This document shows positions 27,970-36,292 of a stretch of DNA of 36,831 bases, one piece after another. The position numbers and the translations under genes are program-made. The DNA is from Dokdonia sp. Its GTDB lineage: Bacteria > Bacteroidota > Bacteroidia > Flavobacteriales > Flavobacteriaceae. Numbering within the stretch: position 1 is the first letter of the stretch; each line of letters begins with the position of its first letter. Below the pieces are notes generated by a model that saw only the letters and a program-made list of their open reading frames with translations, made no database searches and was not told where the DNA came from. The stretch spans positions 1 through 36,831 of the forward strand of contig JAHDEV010000011.1 in NCBI GenBank assembly GCA_020628615.1. Direction: 5' to 3'.

Positions 27970-28509
27970 ATGAGTACAATAATTGCATTATCAGGAAGTA
28001 ACAGTACAAAATCTATAAACACGATGTTGTTAGATCATATAGTTGCTAGTATACATTCTCACAATGCGTCTAGACTATCATTGCTGTCATATGATATACC
28101 TATGTATAATCTGGATCTAGAGCAAGAACGAGGAATACCCGTAGATGTTCAAATTATAAAAAACAAAATAGCCGAAGCAACAGGAGTTATAATAGCCGTA
28201 AATGAACACAACGGAATGATATCTGCTTTTTTTAAAAACATATTTGACTGGCTTTCACGTGCAGACCGTAATTTTCTAGCTGGTAAAAAACTTCTTGTTG
28301 TAAGTACCTCTCCAGGAGCTCGGGGTGCAGCATCTGCTTTAAATTATATAAAAGAGACGGCACCACGTTTTGGAGGTGAGGTAGTAGAGAGTTTTAGCTT
28401 CCCTTCATTTCAAGATAACTTTGACGTAACCCAGTCTAGTATTACAAACTCAGATCTTGAGATGGGTATTAGCCAAGTTGTAGCTTCTTTTTTACAAGCA
28501 CTAGATTAA
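27970..28509 (+). CDS. NAD(P)H-dependent FMN reductase-family oxidoreductase
   Basis: This encodes 179 aa with a flavodoxin-like fold. The phosphate-binding loop SGSNSTKSIN (about 8-17) and the flavin-proximal motif VNEHNGMISAFFKNIFDWLSR (about 77-97) are seen. The second corresponds to the PEYNGSxPGxLKNxxDW motif of the family, with NEHNG replacing PEYNG. It probably uses NAD(P)H to reduce FMN or quinone/azo compounds; the real substrate is not evident. It starts right after the preceding terminator, so its promoter must overlap that terminator or it depends on readthrough. Its last 4 bases overlap the convergent amylase gene. Confidence 0.85.
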   Translation: MSTIIALSGSNSTKSINTMLLDHIVASIHSHNASRLSLLSYDIPMYNLDLEQERGIPVDVQIIKNKIAEATGVIIAVNEHNGMISAFFKNIFDWLSRADRNFLAGKKLLVVSTSPGARGAASALNYIKETAPRFGGEVVESFSFPSFQDNFDVTQSSITNSDLEMGISQVVASFLQALD

Positions 28510-30167
28510 TAATCTCTAGCAACTTCAAGTAGTACTATACTATAAGGCGTGTCTAGCGATACCTTTCCATTTATTGCGGTAACTTCTTTTCCTGAGTATG
28601 CGTCTCTAAGTTTTTCCGCTTTCGCGAAAGCGTTATCAACCACAATTTCTTTTTTACCTACAGCTAGGTCTAAACCTACGATTACTGTATCTGTAAAGTT
28701 GTCTTTTGTAAATGCTCTTTTAAAGACATAAGGAGCCTCGCTAAGCATCTCGTGAGTACCAGCACCCACAGATGGATGATTCTTTCTAAAAACACCTAAT
28801 TTTTGCCAGTGGCTGAGTACATCTTCATCCAGCGTATCCCAGTTCATAAAGCTTCTTAAAGTAGCATCGCCTTGAGTGCCTTCTATAGTAAGATCACGTG
28901 CCGTCTCATCACCATAATATACTTGTGAGATACCTGTCGTGAGGAGGAGTTTTGTGCCAGTTTCTATAGCTTTAATACGGTCTTTGTCAAATGGCTGCCC
29001 ATCATCGTGAGAGGTTGCGTAGTTTACAAAACTCTTGTCTTTAAATAGTGAGTCTTTTATGGTAGCATATTTATGAAACAAAGACTCATAGCTACCTTGT
29101 GCATCATACTTAAATTGAAAGTTGATAAGGTTATCAAATCCATTTTTGAAATAGTTTACCTTTTTGTCGCCAAAATCATAAGCCAGTCCACCGTCTACAG
29201 AGTAGTTATAGACTTCGCCAAACATAAAAAAGTCTGTATCATCTAGTACTAGATCTGGATTGTTGGTCTTAAAATCTGCAAATGCTTTATCTGCTTGGGC
29301 ACGCAATACTACCCAAGACTCTTCATCTACGTGTTTTGTCGTGTCTACTCTAAAAGCATCTATACCATACTCTCGTATATAATCTGTAAGCCATTTTATG
29401 ATATAGTTACGTGGCGTTTTTTTAAGGTTATTAGATATAAAGTAGGCGTCTAGTTCTGCTATCTCTTCTTCATAACGACCCTCATTTTTCCACTTTTCTA
29501 CGAGAGTAGCGGGTAGGGTTACTTCTTCCTTACTCTCTGTAAGGATGTCTGGTAGATTTTCTACAAGGCTGCAAGCTGTTGTATTCTCATAGGTACTAAA
29601 AGCGCAGTTAGGGTTTTCTCTAGCCCAGTCTGTACCCCAGAAAGGATCTTGCTCTGTCACTGGACCTGTATGATTAAGAACTACATCCATAACGATACGT
29701 ATATCATTAGTATGCGCAGTCTCTATAAGTTCTTTTAAGTCTTCTTTTGTTCCAAAATTTGGATCAAGAGCCGTCCAGTCCTTAGTCCAGTATCCGTGAT
29801 AGCCATAAGTAACACCCGTACCTTCATCTACTGGCCCGTGTACTTGCTCTACTACGGGAGTAAACCAGATGGCATTAATTCCTAAATCTGTAAAGTAACC
29901 CTCTTTAATTTTTTTTGTAATTCCTTTTATGTCTCCTCCTTCAAAACCTCTTAAAGTGGCAGTTTCTTCTGTTCTATTAAAATTTACATCATTTGATGTG
30001 TCTCCGTTATAAAAACGATCTGTTAGTAAAAAGTACATATTTGCAGCGTCCCAGAAGAAAGGTGCTTTCTCCTGTACTGGGGGTGTAGCAACAGTAGTCT
30101 CTTCTTTTTTACAAGCTGTAAGTAAAAGAATTACAGTGGCGCTTAGTAGTGCATATTTTAGTTTCAT
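28506..30167 (-). CDS. GH13 alpha-amylase family lipoprotein
   Basis: This encodes 553 aa, with lipobox LLLTAC (Cys19). The (beta/alpha)8 catalytic domain contains region I DVVLNH (161-166), region II GIDAFRVDTTKH with nucleophile Asp275, region III FGEVYN with acid/base Glu318, and region IV SHDDG with Asp388. It is thus a complete GH13 enzyme acting on alpha-1,4-glucans or maltodextrins, anchored in the outer membrane or periplasm. Residues AFAKA near the C-terminal beta domain are encoded by a dispersed palindrome. There is no SusC/D pair next to it, so it is not in a classical starch-utilisation locus. It is monocistronic, with its 3' end overlapping the FMN reductase gene. Confidence 0.92.
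   Translation of the reverse strand: MKLKYALLSATVILLLTACKKEETTVATPPVQEKAPFFWDAANMYFLLTDRFYNGDTSNDVNFNRTEETATLRGFEGGDIKGITKKIKEGYFTDLGINAIWFTPVVEQVHGPVDEGTGVTYGYHGYWTKDWTALDPNFGTKEDLKELIETAHTNDIRIVMDVVLNHTGPVTEQDPFWGTDWARENPNCAFSTYENTTACSLVENLPDILTESKEEVTLPATLVEKWKNEGRYEEEIAELDAYFISNNLKKTPRNYIIKWLTDYIREYGIDAFRVDTTKHVDEESWVVLRAQADKAFADFKTNNPDLVLDDTDFFMFGEVYNYSVDGGLAYDFGDKKVNYFKNGFDNLINFQFKYDAQGSYESLFHKYATIKDSLFKDKSFVNYATSHDDGQPFDKDRIKAIETGTKLLLTTGISQVYYGDETARDLTIEGTQGDATLRSFMNWDTLDEDVLSHWQKLGVFRKNHPSVGAGTHEMLSEAPYVFKRAFTKDNFTDTVIVGLDLAVGKKEIVVDNAFAKAEKLRDAYSGKEVTAINGKVSLDTPYSIVLLEVARDY
28617..28632. repeat. Dispersed palindrome, copy 6 (exact, inside the amylase gene)
   Basis: A perfect core. 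In the amylase frame it reads AFAKA (GCT TTC GCG AAA GCG). The common TAA extension is missing here, as it must be: in this frame it would be a stop codon. Confidence 0.95.
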
Positions 30168-30270
30168 AACGATGGGTGTTTTAATAGTAGCTAATCTAGC
30201 AAATCCTTTTGAAAGTTGAGATGAGTAGATGCCTAAAGAAAATAGTACATTTACGCACTTAAAATATTTT

Positions 30271-31173
30271 ATGCCTTCATTTAAAGTCTGGCTTAGTGCC
30301 GCTCGCCCTCGTACCTTACCACTCTCTATAGCTGGTATACTGGTAGGTGGTGGCCTAGCGTTACAAGAAAATGCTTATAATGGTCTCATTTTTGGCCTTG
30401 CTATACTAGCTACACTTGGATTTCAAATCTTATCAAATTATGCAAATGATTATGGAGATGGGGTAAAAGGTACAGATAATGATGAGCGTGTGGGGCCTGC
30501 AAGAGCAATGCAAAGTGGTTTACTTACTGCAGCACACCTTAAAAAAGCCATTATAATTACTTCTAGTATAACAGTAGTGATTGTACTAAGTTTGATTTAC
30601 AGCGCCTTTGGCAAGGATCAATTTCTATTATCATTGTTATTTTTATTGCTGGGTATTGCAGCCATTATTGCCGCCATAAAATATACCGTAGGTCGGAGTG
30701 CTTATGGTTATAAAGGATTAGGAGATGTATTTGTCTTTTTGTTTTTTGGGTTAGTAGGCGTGCTGGGCTCTTTCTTTTTATTTACACAATACATACAGTT
30801 CATACATATATTACCCGCTATAACAATAGGTGCACTTTCTGTAATGGTATTGCATCTCAATAATATGCGTGATCGCGTGTCTGATACTCGTGTGGGTAAA
30901 AATACCCTCGCTGTTATCTTAGGGCAGAAGGGAGCTGTGCGTTATCATAACATCTTGTTTCTAGTAGCTATTTGTTGCTGGGTGAGTTTTATAGTCTTGA
31001 GAGCAACAGATCTTTTAGACTATGTATCTATCATAGCATTTTTGCCACTGGTTAAGCATATGCTTACGGTAAGAAATACAAAGGAGCACGCCTTGCTTGA
31101 TCCAGAATTAAAGAAAGTGGCGTTGTCTACATTTTTACTTGCCGTACTATTCTTTGTGGGGAGTTACTTTTAA
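30271..31173 (+). CDS. menA: 1,4-dihydroxy-2-naphthoate polyprenyltransferase
   Basis: This encodes 300 aa from the ATG at 30271 (MPSFKVWLSAARPRTLPLS), the opening usual for flavobacterial MenA. An in-frame ATG at 30229 would add 14 residues and cannot be excluded. It is an inner-membrane UbiA-superfamily prenyltransferase with about nine helices. The Asp-rich diphosphate motif is NDYGDGVKGTDND (about residues 59-71), and the second is NNMRDRVSDTRVGKNT. It attaches the isoprenoid tail to DHNA in menaquinone synthesis. Other men genes are not in the window. A palindrome core lies 12 bases after the stop, then a bidirectional terminator. Confidence 0.92.
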   Translation: MPSFKVWLSAARPRTLPLSIAGILVGGGLALQENAYNGLIFGLAILATLGFQILSNYANDYGDGVKGTDNDERVGPARAMQSGLLTAAHLKKAIIITSSITVVIVLSLIYSAFGKDQFLLSLLFLLLGIAAIIAAIKYTVGRSAYGYKGLGDVFVFLFFGLVGVLGSFFLFTQYIQFIHILPAITIGALSVMVLHLNNMRDRVSDTRVGKNTLAVILGQKGAVRYHNILFLVAICCWVSFIVLRATDLLDYVSIIAFLPLVKHMLTVRNTKEHALLDPELKKVALSTFLLAVLFFVGSYF

Positions 31174-31185
31174 ATGTAGTTTTTA

Positions 31186-31201
31186 CGCTTTCGCGAAAGC
31201 G
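31186..31201. repeat. Dispersed palindrome, copy 7 (exact)
   Basis: A perfect core with TTA on the left and CAA on the right, 12 bases after the menA stop and upstream of the terminator at 31232-31260. Confidence 0.95.
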
Positions 31202-31231
31202 CAACAAAAAACATAATTATAAATAGGGCAT

Positions 31232-31260
31232 AAAAAAAAGGAAGCATTACTGCTTCCTTT
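31232..31260. terminator. Bidirectional terminator between menA and the HU gene
   Basis: A ten-bp perfect stem AAAGGAAGCA / TGCTTCCTTT (31237-31246 with 31251-31260) has loop TTAC. Eight A on the left give a T-run on the minus strand for the HU gene; T-rich sequence on the right serves menA. Confidence 0.9.
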
Positions 31261-31283
31261 CTTTATATAACACTTAAAATCGA

Positions 31284-31556
31284 CTAGTTTACAGAGTTTG
31301 AAAGCTCAGATCCAGCTTTAAACTTAACTACGTTTTTAGCAGCGATTTTGATTGTCTTTCCAGTTTGAGGATTTCTTCCCTCACGAGCATTACGCTTAGA
31401 TACAGACCAAGATCCAAAACCTACTAGAGAAACACGTCCTCCTTTTTTAAGAGTACCTTCAACGTCTCCTAAGAAAGATTCTAATGCTTTTTTTGCTGCA
31501 GCTTTAGTGATACCAGCGTGCTCTGCCATTCCGTCGATTAATTCTGATTTGTTCAT
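31284..31556 (-). CDS. HU family nucleoid protein
   Basis: This encodes 90 aa, the standard HU length. It shows the dimerising helices (MNKSELIDGMAEHAGITKAAAKKALESFL), the FGSW segment, the DNA-binding arm tip region NPQTGKTI and the C-terminal KFKAGSELSNSVN. HU bends and compacts DNA. It is a single gene with a good promoter about 55 bases upstream of the ATG and a terminator 24 bases after the stop. Being an abundant DNA-binding protein in a window full of palindromes is a coincidence unless shown otherwise. Confidence 0.95.
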   Translation of the reverse strand: MNKSELIDGMAEHAGITKAAAKKALESFLGDVEGTLKKGGRVSLVGFGSWSVSKRNAREGRNPQTGKTIKIAAKNVVKFKAGSELSNSVN

Positions 31557-31610
31557 AATATAATTTGTTAATTAATTAATTGTGTTTAAACTGTATGTTT
31601 AATTCCCTAA

Positions 31611-31640
31611 CAAATTTATACGGATTATTCGCTTACGCAA
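31611..31640 (-). promoter_or_regulatory. Promoter of the HU gene
   Basis: On the minus strand TTG (31638-31640), a 19-base spacer and TAAATTTG (31611-31618) match both elements of the flavobacterial consensus. Confidence 0.65.
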
Positions 31641-31742
31641 GCAATAGCAAGGGAAATCGGGGTTTTTGTTAATAAGTATGCCCATTTGTTGATAAAGAGG
31701 GGTGTATTTTGTAATTCTCTTAAGGTCAATGGTTATGGGGGT

Positions 31743-32693
31743 TTAGCGCATTTTGGCATTTTTATCAAACTTGTAACCATTAAGTAGGTCCTTTACGGCC
31801 ATCTTTTTCTTTCCAGAAAGTTGGATTTCTGTGATACATATGTATCCCTCTGGCGTTGCAATGGCGAGATAATCATCTACCTGAGTAACGGCGCCAGTGG
31901 GAATAAGCATCTCTTTATCCGCTTTCGCGAAAGCGCTATAAATTTTTACGCGTTGCTCCTTACCACCATTTTCTAGTATGGTATAAGCAGCAGGGTAAGG
32001 GCTTAACCCTCTTATATGATTGTAAATTTCTTGAAGTGGGGCATCCCAGTTTATTCTGGTATTTTCACTATGTAACTTGTAAGCAGTTTTTAATTCTTTT
32101 GATGAGTCTTGTATATGTGTCTTTACATCATCTCGCTCAATTGCTTTAACCGTTTTAATTACAAGTTCTTTACCAGCTATCATAAGACGGTCGTGCAGGT
32201 GACCTGCATTTTCTTTATCATCTATAGCTAGTGATTCTTGTAAGATAATTTCTCCGGTGTCTATTTTTTCATCTATAAAAAATGTCGTTACGCCTGTTTC
32301 TGTCTCGCCGTTTATAATCGCCCAGTTTATAGGCGCTGCACCTCGATATTGAGGAAGTAATGATGCGTGTAGGTTAAATGTGCCATAAGCAGGCATTTTC
32401 CAGACAGCTTCTGGCAGCATTCTAAAGGCAACCACAATTTGAAGGTTTGCCTTAAGTGCTTCAAGTTCTTGTAAAAAGTCTTCACTCTTAAGGTTAGTAG
32501 GCTGTAAGATGTTGAGGTTTCTTGCTTTTGCAAATGCCTTGACATCACTCTCTCTTATTTTCTGACCTCTACCTGCTGGTCTGTCTGGCGCTGTAATAAC
32601 ACCTACTACATTATAACCTTCATCTAGTAAACCGTGTAATATGGTCACAGCAAACTCTGGCGTGCCCATAAAAACTATGCGTAAATCTCTCAT
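31743..32693 (-). CDS. fmt: Methionyl-tRNA formyltransferase
   Basis: This encodes 316 aa. It transfers formyl from 10-formyl-THF to initiator Met-tRNA. The N-terminal formyltransferase fold contains FMGTPEFAV, the catalytic triad residues Asn107 and His109 in FNLHASLLPQYRGAAPINW, and Asp145 in IDEKIDTGE. The C-terminal tRNA-binding domain follows from about 205. Residues 254-258 (AFAKA), in a surface strand of that domain, are encoded by a dispersed palindrome. The start overlaps the recQ stop by 4 bases (ATGA), so it is the third gene of an ATPase-recQ-fmt operon. Confidence 0.95.
   Translation of the reverse strand: MRDLRIVFMGTPEFAVTILHGLLDEGYNVVGVITAPDRPAGRGQKIRESDVKAFAKARNLNILQPTNLKSEDFLQELEALKANLQIVVAFRMLPEAVWKMPAYGTFNLHASLLPQYRGAAPINWAIINGETETGVTTFFIDEKIDTGEIILQESLAIDDKENAGHLHDRLMIAGKELVIKTVKAIERDDVKTHIQDSSKELKTAYKLHSENTRINWDAPLQEIYNHIRGLSPYPAAYTILENGGKEQRVKIYSAFAKADKEMLIPTGAVTQVDDYLAIATPEGYICITEIQLSGKKKMAVKDLLNGYKFDKNAKMR
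31920..31935. repeat. Dispersed palindrome, copy 8 (exact, inside fmt)
   Basis: A perfect core read as AFAKA in Fmt, the same frame as in the amylase; here too the TAA extension is absent. It lies only 734 bases from copy 7, the closest pair in the window. Confidence 0.95.
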
Positions 32694-34579
32694 AATAGGG
32701 TGTATGTATTATTGGGTAATATGGCTATTTTTTTCTGCTCCAAAAGTAGTCGAATAGAATTGATTATTGTCTGTTGTGGGTATGCTAGTTGTGCAATTTC
32801 TCGCGAACTTTTTGCACCTCCTTTAAGTAAATCTATAATGGCATTATCTATAGATGTTCTGGTTTTTATAACCGTTCGGTTTTTGCATACATCACAATTA
32901 CCACAAGGCTTGTCCAGTACTTCATCAAAGTAATGCATAAGCTGTATAGCTCTACACGTAGTGTCATTTGCTATATAGTCTTTAACGGCTTGTACTTGGT
33001 TTTTCTTGTAGTTTTCTTGGGTTTTTATAAACGGAGCAATCACATTAATAGTACGGTCATCTTCTCTAGGGACTAAAAAGGTGATTGCCGTGTCAAAGTT
33101 TTGATGCTCGTAATCTATTATATCATCTTGGTCTAGCGTGAGGAGGACTTGGTGTACTTGCTCTAGCGTTTTGCCAGCTTTATTTGCAATGATATTATAG
33201 TTGATATTAGTCACCTGTTCGAAGACTGCTCCATATGTACGTAATACAGCCTTTACAACATCATCTAGTTGATTGTTTCGTAGTAAGTAATAGGTGAGTG
33301 CAAAGTCATTTACTTTAAAGTTAATAGTTGCTCTCTTAGTAAACTCTTGAGATAAACTTATGACGCTATTGCGATCTAATACCTGCAAAGCATTATAGGT
33401 GAGAATGGTGTGTAATTTATAAGCGCCACAAAACTCACTAAAGTTAAAGCGGTGTAAGCTATCTTGTCCCTCTCCGTATGAGATTTGAAAATAGTTTACT
33501 AGATGTTTATAGGTTTTTTTTACCGTATGAGTGTCTGGTATTACTTTAAGAAACTGGTTTTCTAAACGTACCTCGTCGTTCTCATTGTACAGTAGTACGG
33601 CTTGAGATTCTTGACCTGCCCTTCCTGCTCTTCCTGCTTCTTGAAAGTAGTTTTCTATACTGTCCGGAATTTCTAAGTGCACTACGGTATCTACATCTAC
33701 TTTGTCTATACCCATACCAAAGGCACTTGTACCCACCATTACCTGTACTTTATTTGTACGCCAGGCTAAGTATTGTTTATGACGCTCCTCCCTAGACATA
33801 CCTCCGTGATATGAGGTTGCTGTGATGCCTCGTCCCTTTAAAAAATGAGCTGTATTAAGTGTTGCCTTTCTATTACGTACATATACGATAGCGCTTTGCT
33901 GTGTTTTTGCTAGTATGTTTTCTAGCTCATAAAACTTATCTGTAGCAAGTCTTATTTTATATGTGAGGTTCTTTCTATGATATGAAGTTTTAAATAATTG
34001 TGGTTGTTTAAGGTCTAGTAAAGTAGTTATATCCTCAAGTACCTTAGTTGTAGCAGTGGCGGTGAGAGCAATAATGGGGCAGTTAGGTTTTAAAGCTCTA
34101 AGTTTTGAAATATCTCTATATGCCGGCCTAAAATCGTGACCCCATTGTGAGATACAGTGCGCCTCATCTACCGCAATAAGGCTTACATTCATAAGCTTTA
34201 TGCGTTCTTGTACTAGTTCTTGCTGTAATCGTTCTGGTGAAAGATAAAGGAGCTTATAATTACCATAAATACAATTATCAAGTAAGGTGTCTAGTTCTCC
34301 ATAGCTTATGCCACTTGTTATAGACAGTGCTTTTATCCCTTTTTCTTGTAAGCCTATTACTTGATCTTTCATCAAAGCAATGAGTGGCGATACCACAATG
34401 GTAATTCCATCTAGTAGCAGTGAAGGTAGCTGGTAACATAAGGATTTACCACCACCAGTGGGTAATAAAGCAATACTATCCTCACCAGCAAGTACGTTTT
34501 TTATTATCTCTGCTTGTTGCGGTCTAAAATTACTATGACCCCAGTATGTGGTGAGTATATCTTTTGCTTTATCTATCAA
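32690..34579 (-). CDS. recQ: RecQ family ATP-dependent DNA helicase
   Basis: This encodes 629 aa. It is a 3'-5' DNA helicase in recombination and repair. Walker A is PTGGGKS (40-46), the DEAH box is at 138-141, and the motif VI-type QEAGRAGRAGQ is present. The RecQ-Ct zinc site is formed by Cys542, Cys559, Cys562 and Cys565, followed by a degenerate winged helix. No HRDC domain is present, as in the shorter paralogues of Bacteroidota. The start overlaps the ATPase stop, and its stop overlaps the fmt start (both by 4 bases). Bacteroidota often have more than one recQ, so the symbol marks the family only. Confidence 0.93.
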   Translation of the reverse strand: MIDKAKDILTTYWGHSNFRPQQAEIIKNVLAGEDSIALLPTGGGKSLCYQLPSLLLDGITIVVSPLIALMKDQVIGLQEKGIKALSITSGISYGELDTLLDNCIYGNYKLLYLSPERLQQELVQERIKLMNVSLIAVDEAHCISQWGHDFRPAYRDISKLRALKPNCPIIALTATATTKVLEDITTLLDLKQPQLFKTSYHRKNLTYKIRLATDKFYELENILAKTQQSAIVYVRNRKATLNTAHFLKGRGITATSYHGGMSREERHKQYLAWRTNKVQVMVGTSAFGMGIDKVDVDTVVHLEIPDSIENYFQEAGRAGRAGQESQAVLLYNENDEVRLENQFLKVIPDTHTVKKTYKHLVNYFQISYGEGQDSLHRFNFSEFCGAYKLHTILTYNALQVLDRNSVISLSQEFTKRATINFKVNDFALTYYLLRNNQLDDVVKAVLRTYGAVFEQVTNINYNIIANKAGKTLEQVHQVLLTLDQDDIIDYEHQNFDTAITFLVPREDDRTINVIAPFIKTQENYKKNQVQAVKDYIANDTTCRAIQLMHYFDEVLDKPCGNCDVCKNRTVIKTRTSIDNAIIDLLKGGAKSSREIAQLAYPQQTIINSIRLLLEQKKIAILPNNTYTLL

Positions 34580-35112
34580 GAAGTAAGTGTGTTAAGTATA
34601 AACTGTGCTCTATCTTCTACAGGGCCAGTAGGTACAGGTATAGGCGAGTAGCCATACTGTTTATAAGTCTGTACAAGGTGTTCTTCTATTTCTTTTGCTT
34701 GTTCAAAGGTTTCATAACGTTCTTGATCAATCACGTGTATTTTTTCCCAAGTAGGTAATATAAAAACAAGATCATAAATATGTGCTTTACAAGCCTCAAT
34801 AAAATCTTCTGGATATTCTTGATTTACAAAGTCCATATATGCCACCGTGTCAGGTATGCCGCGATCTATAAAAACAAAATCATTTTTAAAACCCTCTACA
34901 TCCTTAAATTGCTTGATACGTGCATCTCTTAACAGGGTAGAAAAGAGTAATGGCTTCTCTAAAAAAAGCTGGTCAATGCCCTCCTTTTGGGCATTGCTTA
35001 TCACTTGTCGTGATATTTCTTCTAGGCAGGCATAGCCTAGATTTTCTAAGTGATTAAGTAATGTCGTTTTTCCTGTAGAAGGGCCACCTATGAGGAGTAT
35101 TCTTTTTGGCAT
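34576..35112 (-). CDS. AAA_28-type P-loop ATPase/kinase
   Basis: This encodes 178 aa from the ATG giving MPKRILLIGGPSTGKTTLL. Walker A is GGPSTGKT (9-16). The fold resembles nucleoside or nicotinamide riboside kinases (NadR-C-like): LEEISRQVI, VFIDRGIPDTVAYMDF and a C-terminal RAQFIL. The family is AAA_28 (PF13521); the substrate is unknown. An upstream ATG would add 11 residues and place the start nearer the -7 element; I prefer the internal ATG because Walker A then lies at its usual distance. It is the first gene of the operon with recQ and fmt. Confidence 0.8.
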   Translation of the reverse strand: MPKRILLIGGPSTGKTTLLNHLENLGYACLEEISRQVISNAQKEGIDQLFLEKPLLFSTLLRDARIKQFKDVEGFKNDFVFIDRGIPDTVAYMDFVNQEYPEDFIEACKAHIYDLVFILPTWEKIHVIDQERYETFEQAKEIEEHLVQTYKQYGYSPIPVPTGPVEDRAQFILNTLTS

Positions 35113-35132
35113 AAAAATGGTAATCTTTAAAG

Positions 35133-35140
35133 CAAAATTA
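35133..35140 (-). promoter_or_regulatory. Possible -7 element of the ATPase-recQ-fmt operon
   Basis: CAAAATTA reads TAATTTTG on the minus strand and fits TAnnTTTG. No -33 TTG lies at normal spacing. Confidence 0.3.
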
Positions 35141-35167
35141 AGCAAACTACAGAGAATGTGATTTCAG

Positions 35168-35175
35168 TATCTTTG
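35168..35175 (+). promoter_or_regulatory. Possible -7 element of the DUF493 gene
   Basis: TATCTTTG fits TAnnTTTG and lies 17 bases before the ATG. No -33 TTG is seen. Confidence 0.35.
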
Positions 35176-35192
35176 CAATAGAAAATAAGAAG

Positions 35193-35483
35193 ATGGATTC
35201 AGGAAAGAAAACAGAAGAATTTTACATAAAATTAAAAGCACAGCTAGCAGACACTTCAATGTGGCCAGCACCATATTTGTATAAATTTATAGTGCCAGCA
35301 AGCGCCGAAAAGGAAGCACAAATCGTTAAGATTTTTGATCATCTAGGTGCCGTAATAAAGAAAAATGCATCCCGCACAGGTAAGTATACCAGCGTTTCTA
35401 TAAATGTACGTATGAAAAACCCAGACGCGGTTATAGCAAAGTACAAAGAAGTGGCAGAGGTAGAGGGTGTCATCTCTCTATAG
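35193..35483 (+). CDS. DUF493 family protein (YbeD-like)
   Basis: This encodes 96 aa, cytoplasmic. It has the ferredoxin-like (ACT-resembling) fold pattern of DUF493: YLYKFIVPASAEKEAQI, then SRTGKYTSVSINVRMKNPDAVIAKYKEVAEVEGVISL at the end. Proteobacterial YbeD is linked to lipoate metabolism by position only, and no lip genes are adjacent here. It is divergent from the ATPase-recQ-fmt operon. A full-length palindrome follows about 10 bases after the stop. The biochemical role is unknown. Confidence 0.85.
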   Translation: MDSGKKTEEFYIKLKAQLADTSMWPAPYLYKFIVPASAEKEAQIVKIFDHLGAVIKKNASRTGKYTSVSINVRMKNPDAVIAKYKEVAEVEGVISL

Positions 35484-35492
35484 GGGTGATTA

Positions 35493-35508
35493 CGCTTTCG
35501 CGAAAGCG
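35493..35508. repeat. Dispersed palindrome, copy 9 (exact)
   Basis: A perfect core flanked by TTA and TAC. It lies in the 137-bp gap between DUF493 and DUF4290, 9 bases after the DUF493 stop. Confidence 0.97.
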
Positions 35509-35620
35509 TACTTATAACAAATAACTGTTATCAATTTATTAAACCTGTAAGCATTTATACAAATTTTAGTATTTTGCAGGTGTCTTTACATAAAAGATAA
35601 CTTCACTTAATTTTTTACAA

Positions 35621-36271
35621 TTGATAGATCAATTAGAGTACAACACGGAGAGAGTCCATCTCATCATACCCGAGTACGGGCGCCATATTCAAAAAATGGT
35701 TAATGATGCGACGGCAATGGAAGACGCCGAAGAGCGTAACAAAACTGCAAAAGCAATTATTGCGGTGATGGGTAATTTACAACCGCACTTGCGTGATGTA
35801 CCAGATTTTCAACATAAATTATGGGATCAGTTATTTATAATGTCTGATTTTAAACTAGATGTAGAGTCTCCATACGGAAAACCATCTAGAGAAGAGCTTG
35901 CAGAGCGTCCAGAACCTCTAGAGTACCCTCAAAATCATCCCAAATATCGTTTTTATGGTAACAACATAAAGCGTATGATAGATGTAGCGGTCTCTTGGGA
36001 AAAAGGAGAGATGCGTGAAGGGCTTGCAATGACTATTGCAAACCATATGAAAAAGTGTTTCTTAAACTGGAACAAAGACACCGTAGAGGATGATGTAATC
36101 TTTGATCACCTTTTTGAGCTTAGTAACGGTGAGATCAATCTTAAAGAGCGTGACGAGCAGTTACGTGATTCTGATAGATTAATACGTGCTAATAAAAAAG
36201 CCAAAGCTGCAGACAACCCAGTAAAGAAAAGAAATTATTCAAAAAACAATAACCGTAAGAAGCGTTATTAA
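35621..36271 (+). CDS. DUF4290 family protein
   Basis: This encodes 216 aa and starts with TTG (LIDQLEYNTERVHLIIPEYGR by codon). It is an acidic helical protein with a basic, disordered C terminus (KKRNYSKNNNRKKRY). The family DUF4290 is conserved in Bacteroidota directly upstream of murA, as here, where only 21 bases separate them. A function linked to peptidoglycan precursor synthesis is therefore suspected but unproven. No ATG lies near the conserved N terminus, so TTG is the best start. No strong -7 element was found; TATTTTG at 35569-35575 is one base short of consensus. Confidence 0.85.
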   Translation: MIDQLEYNTERVHLIIPEYGRHIQKMVNDATAMEDAEERNKTAKAIIAVMGNLQPHLRDVPDFQHKLWDQLFIMSDFKLDVESPYGKPSREELAERPEPLEYPQNHPKYRFYGNNIKRMIDVAVSWEKGEMREGLAMTIANHMKKCFLNWNKDTVEDDVIFDHLFELSNGEINLKERDEQLRDSDRLIRANKKAKAADNPVKKRNYSKNNNRKKRY

Positions 36272-36292
36272 AAAATATACCTCAATCTACCT

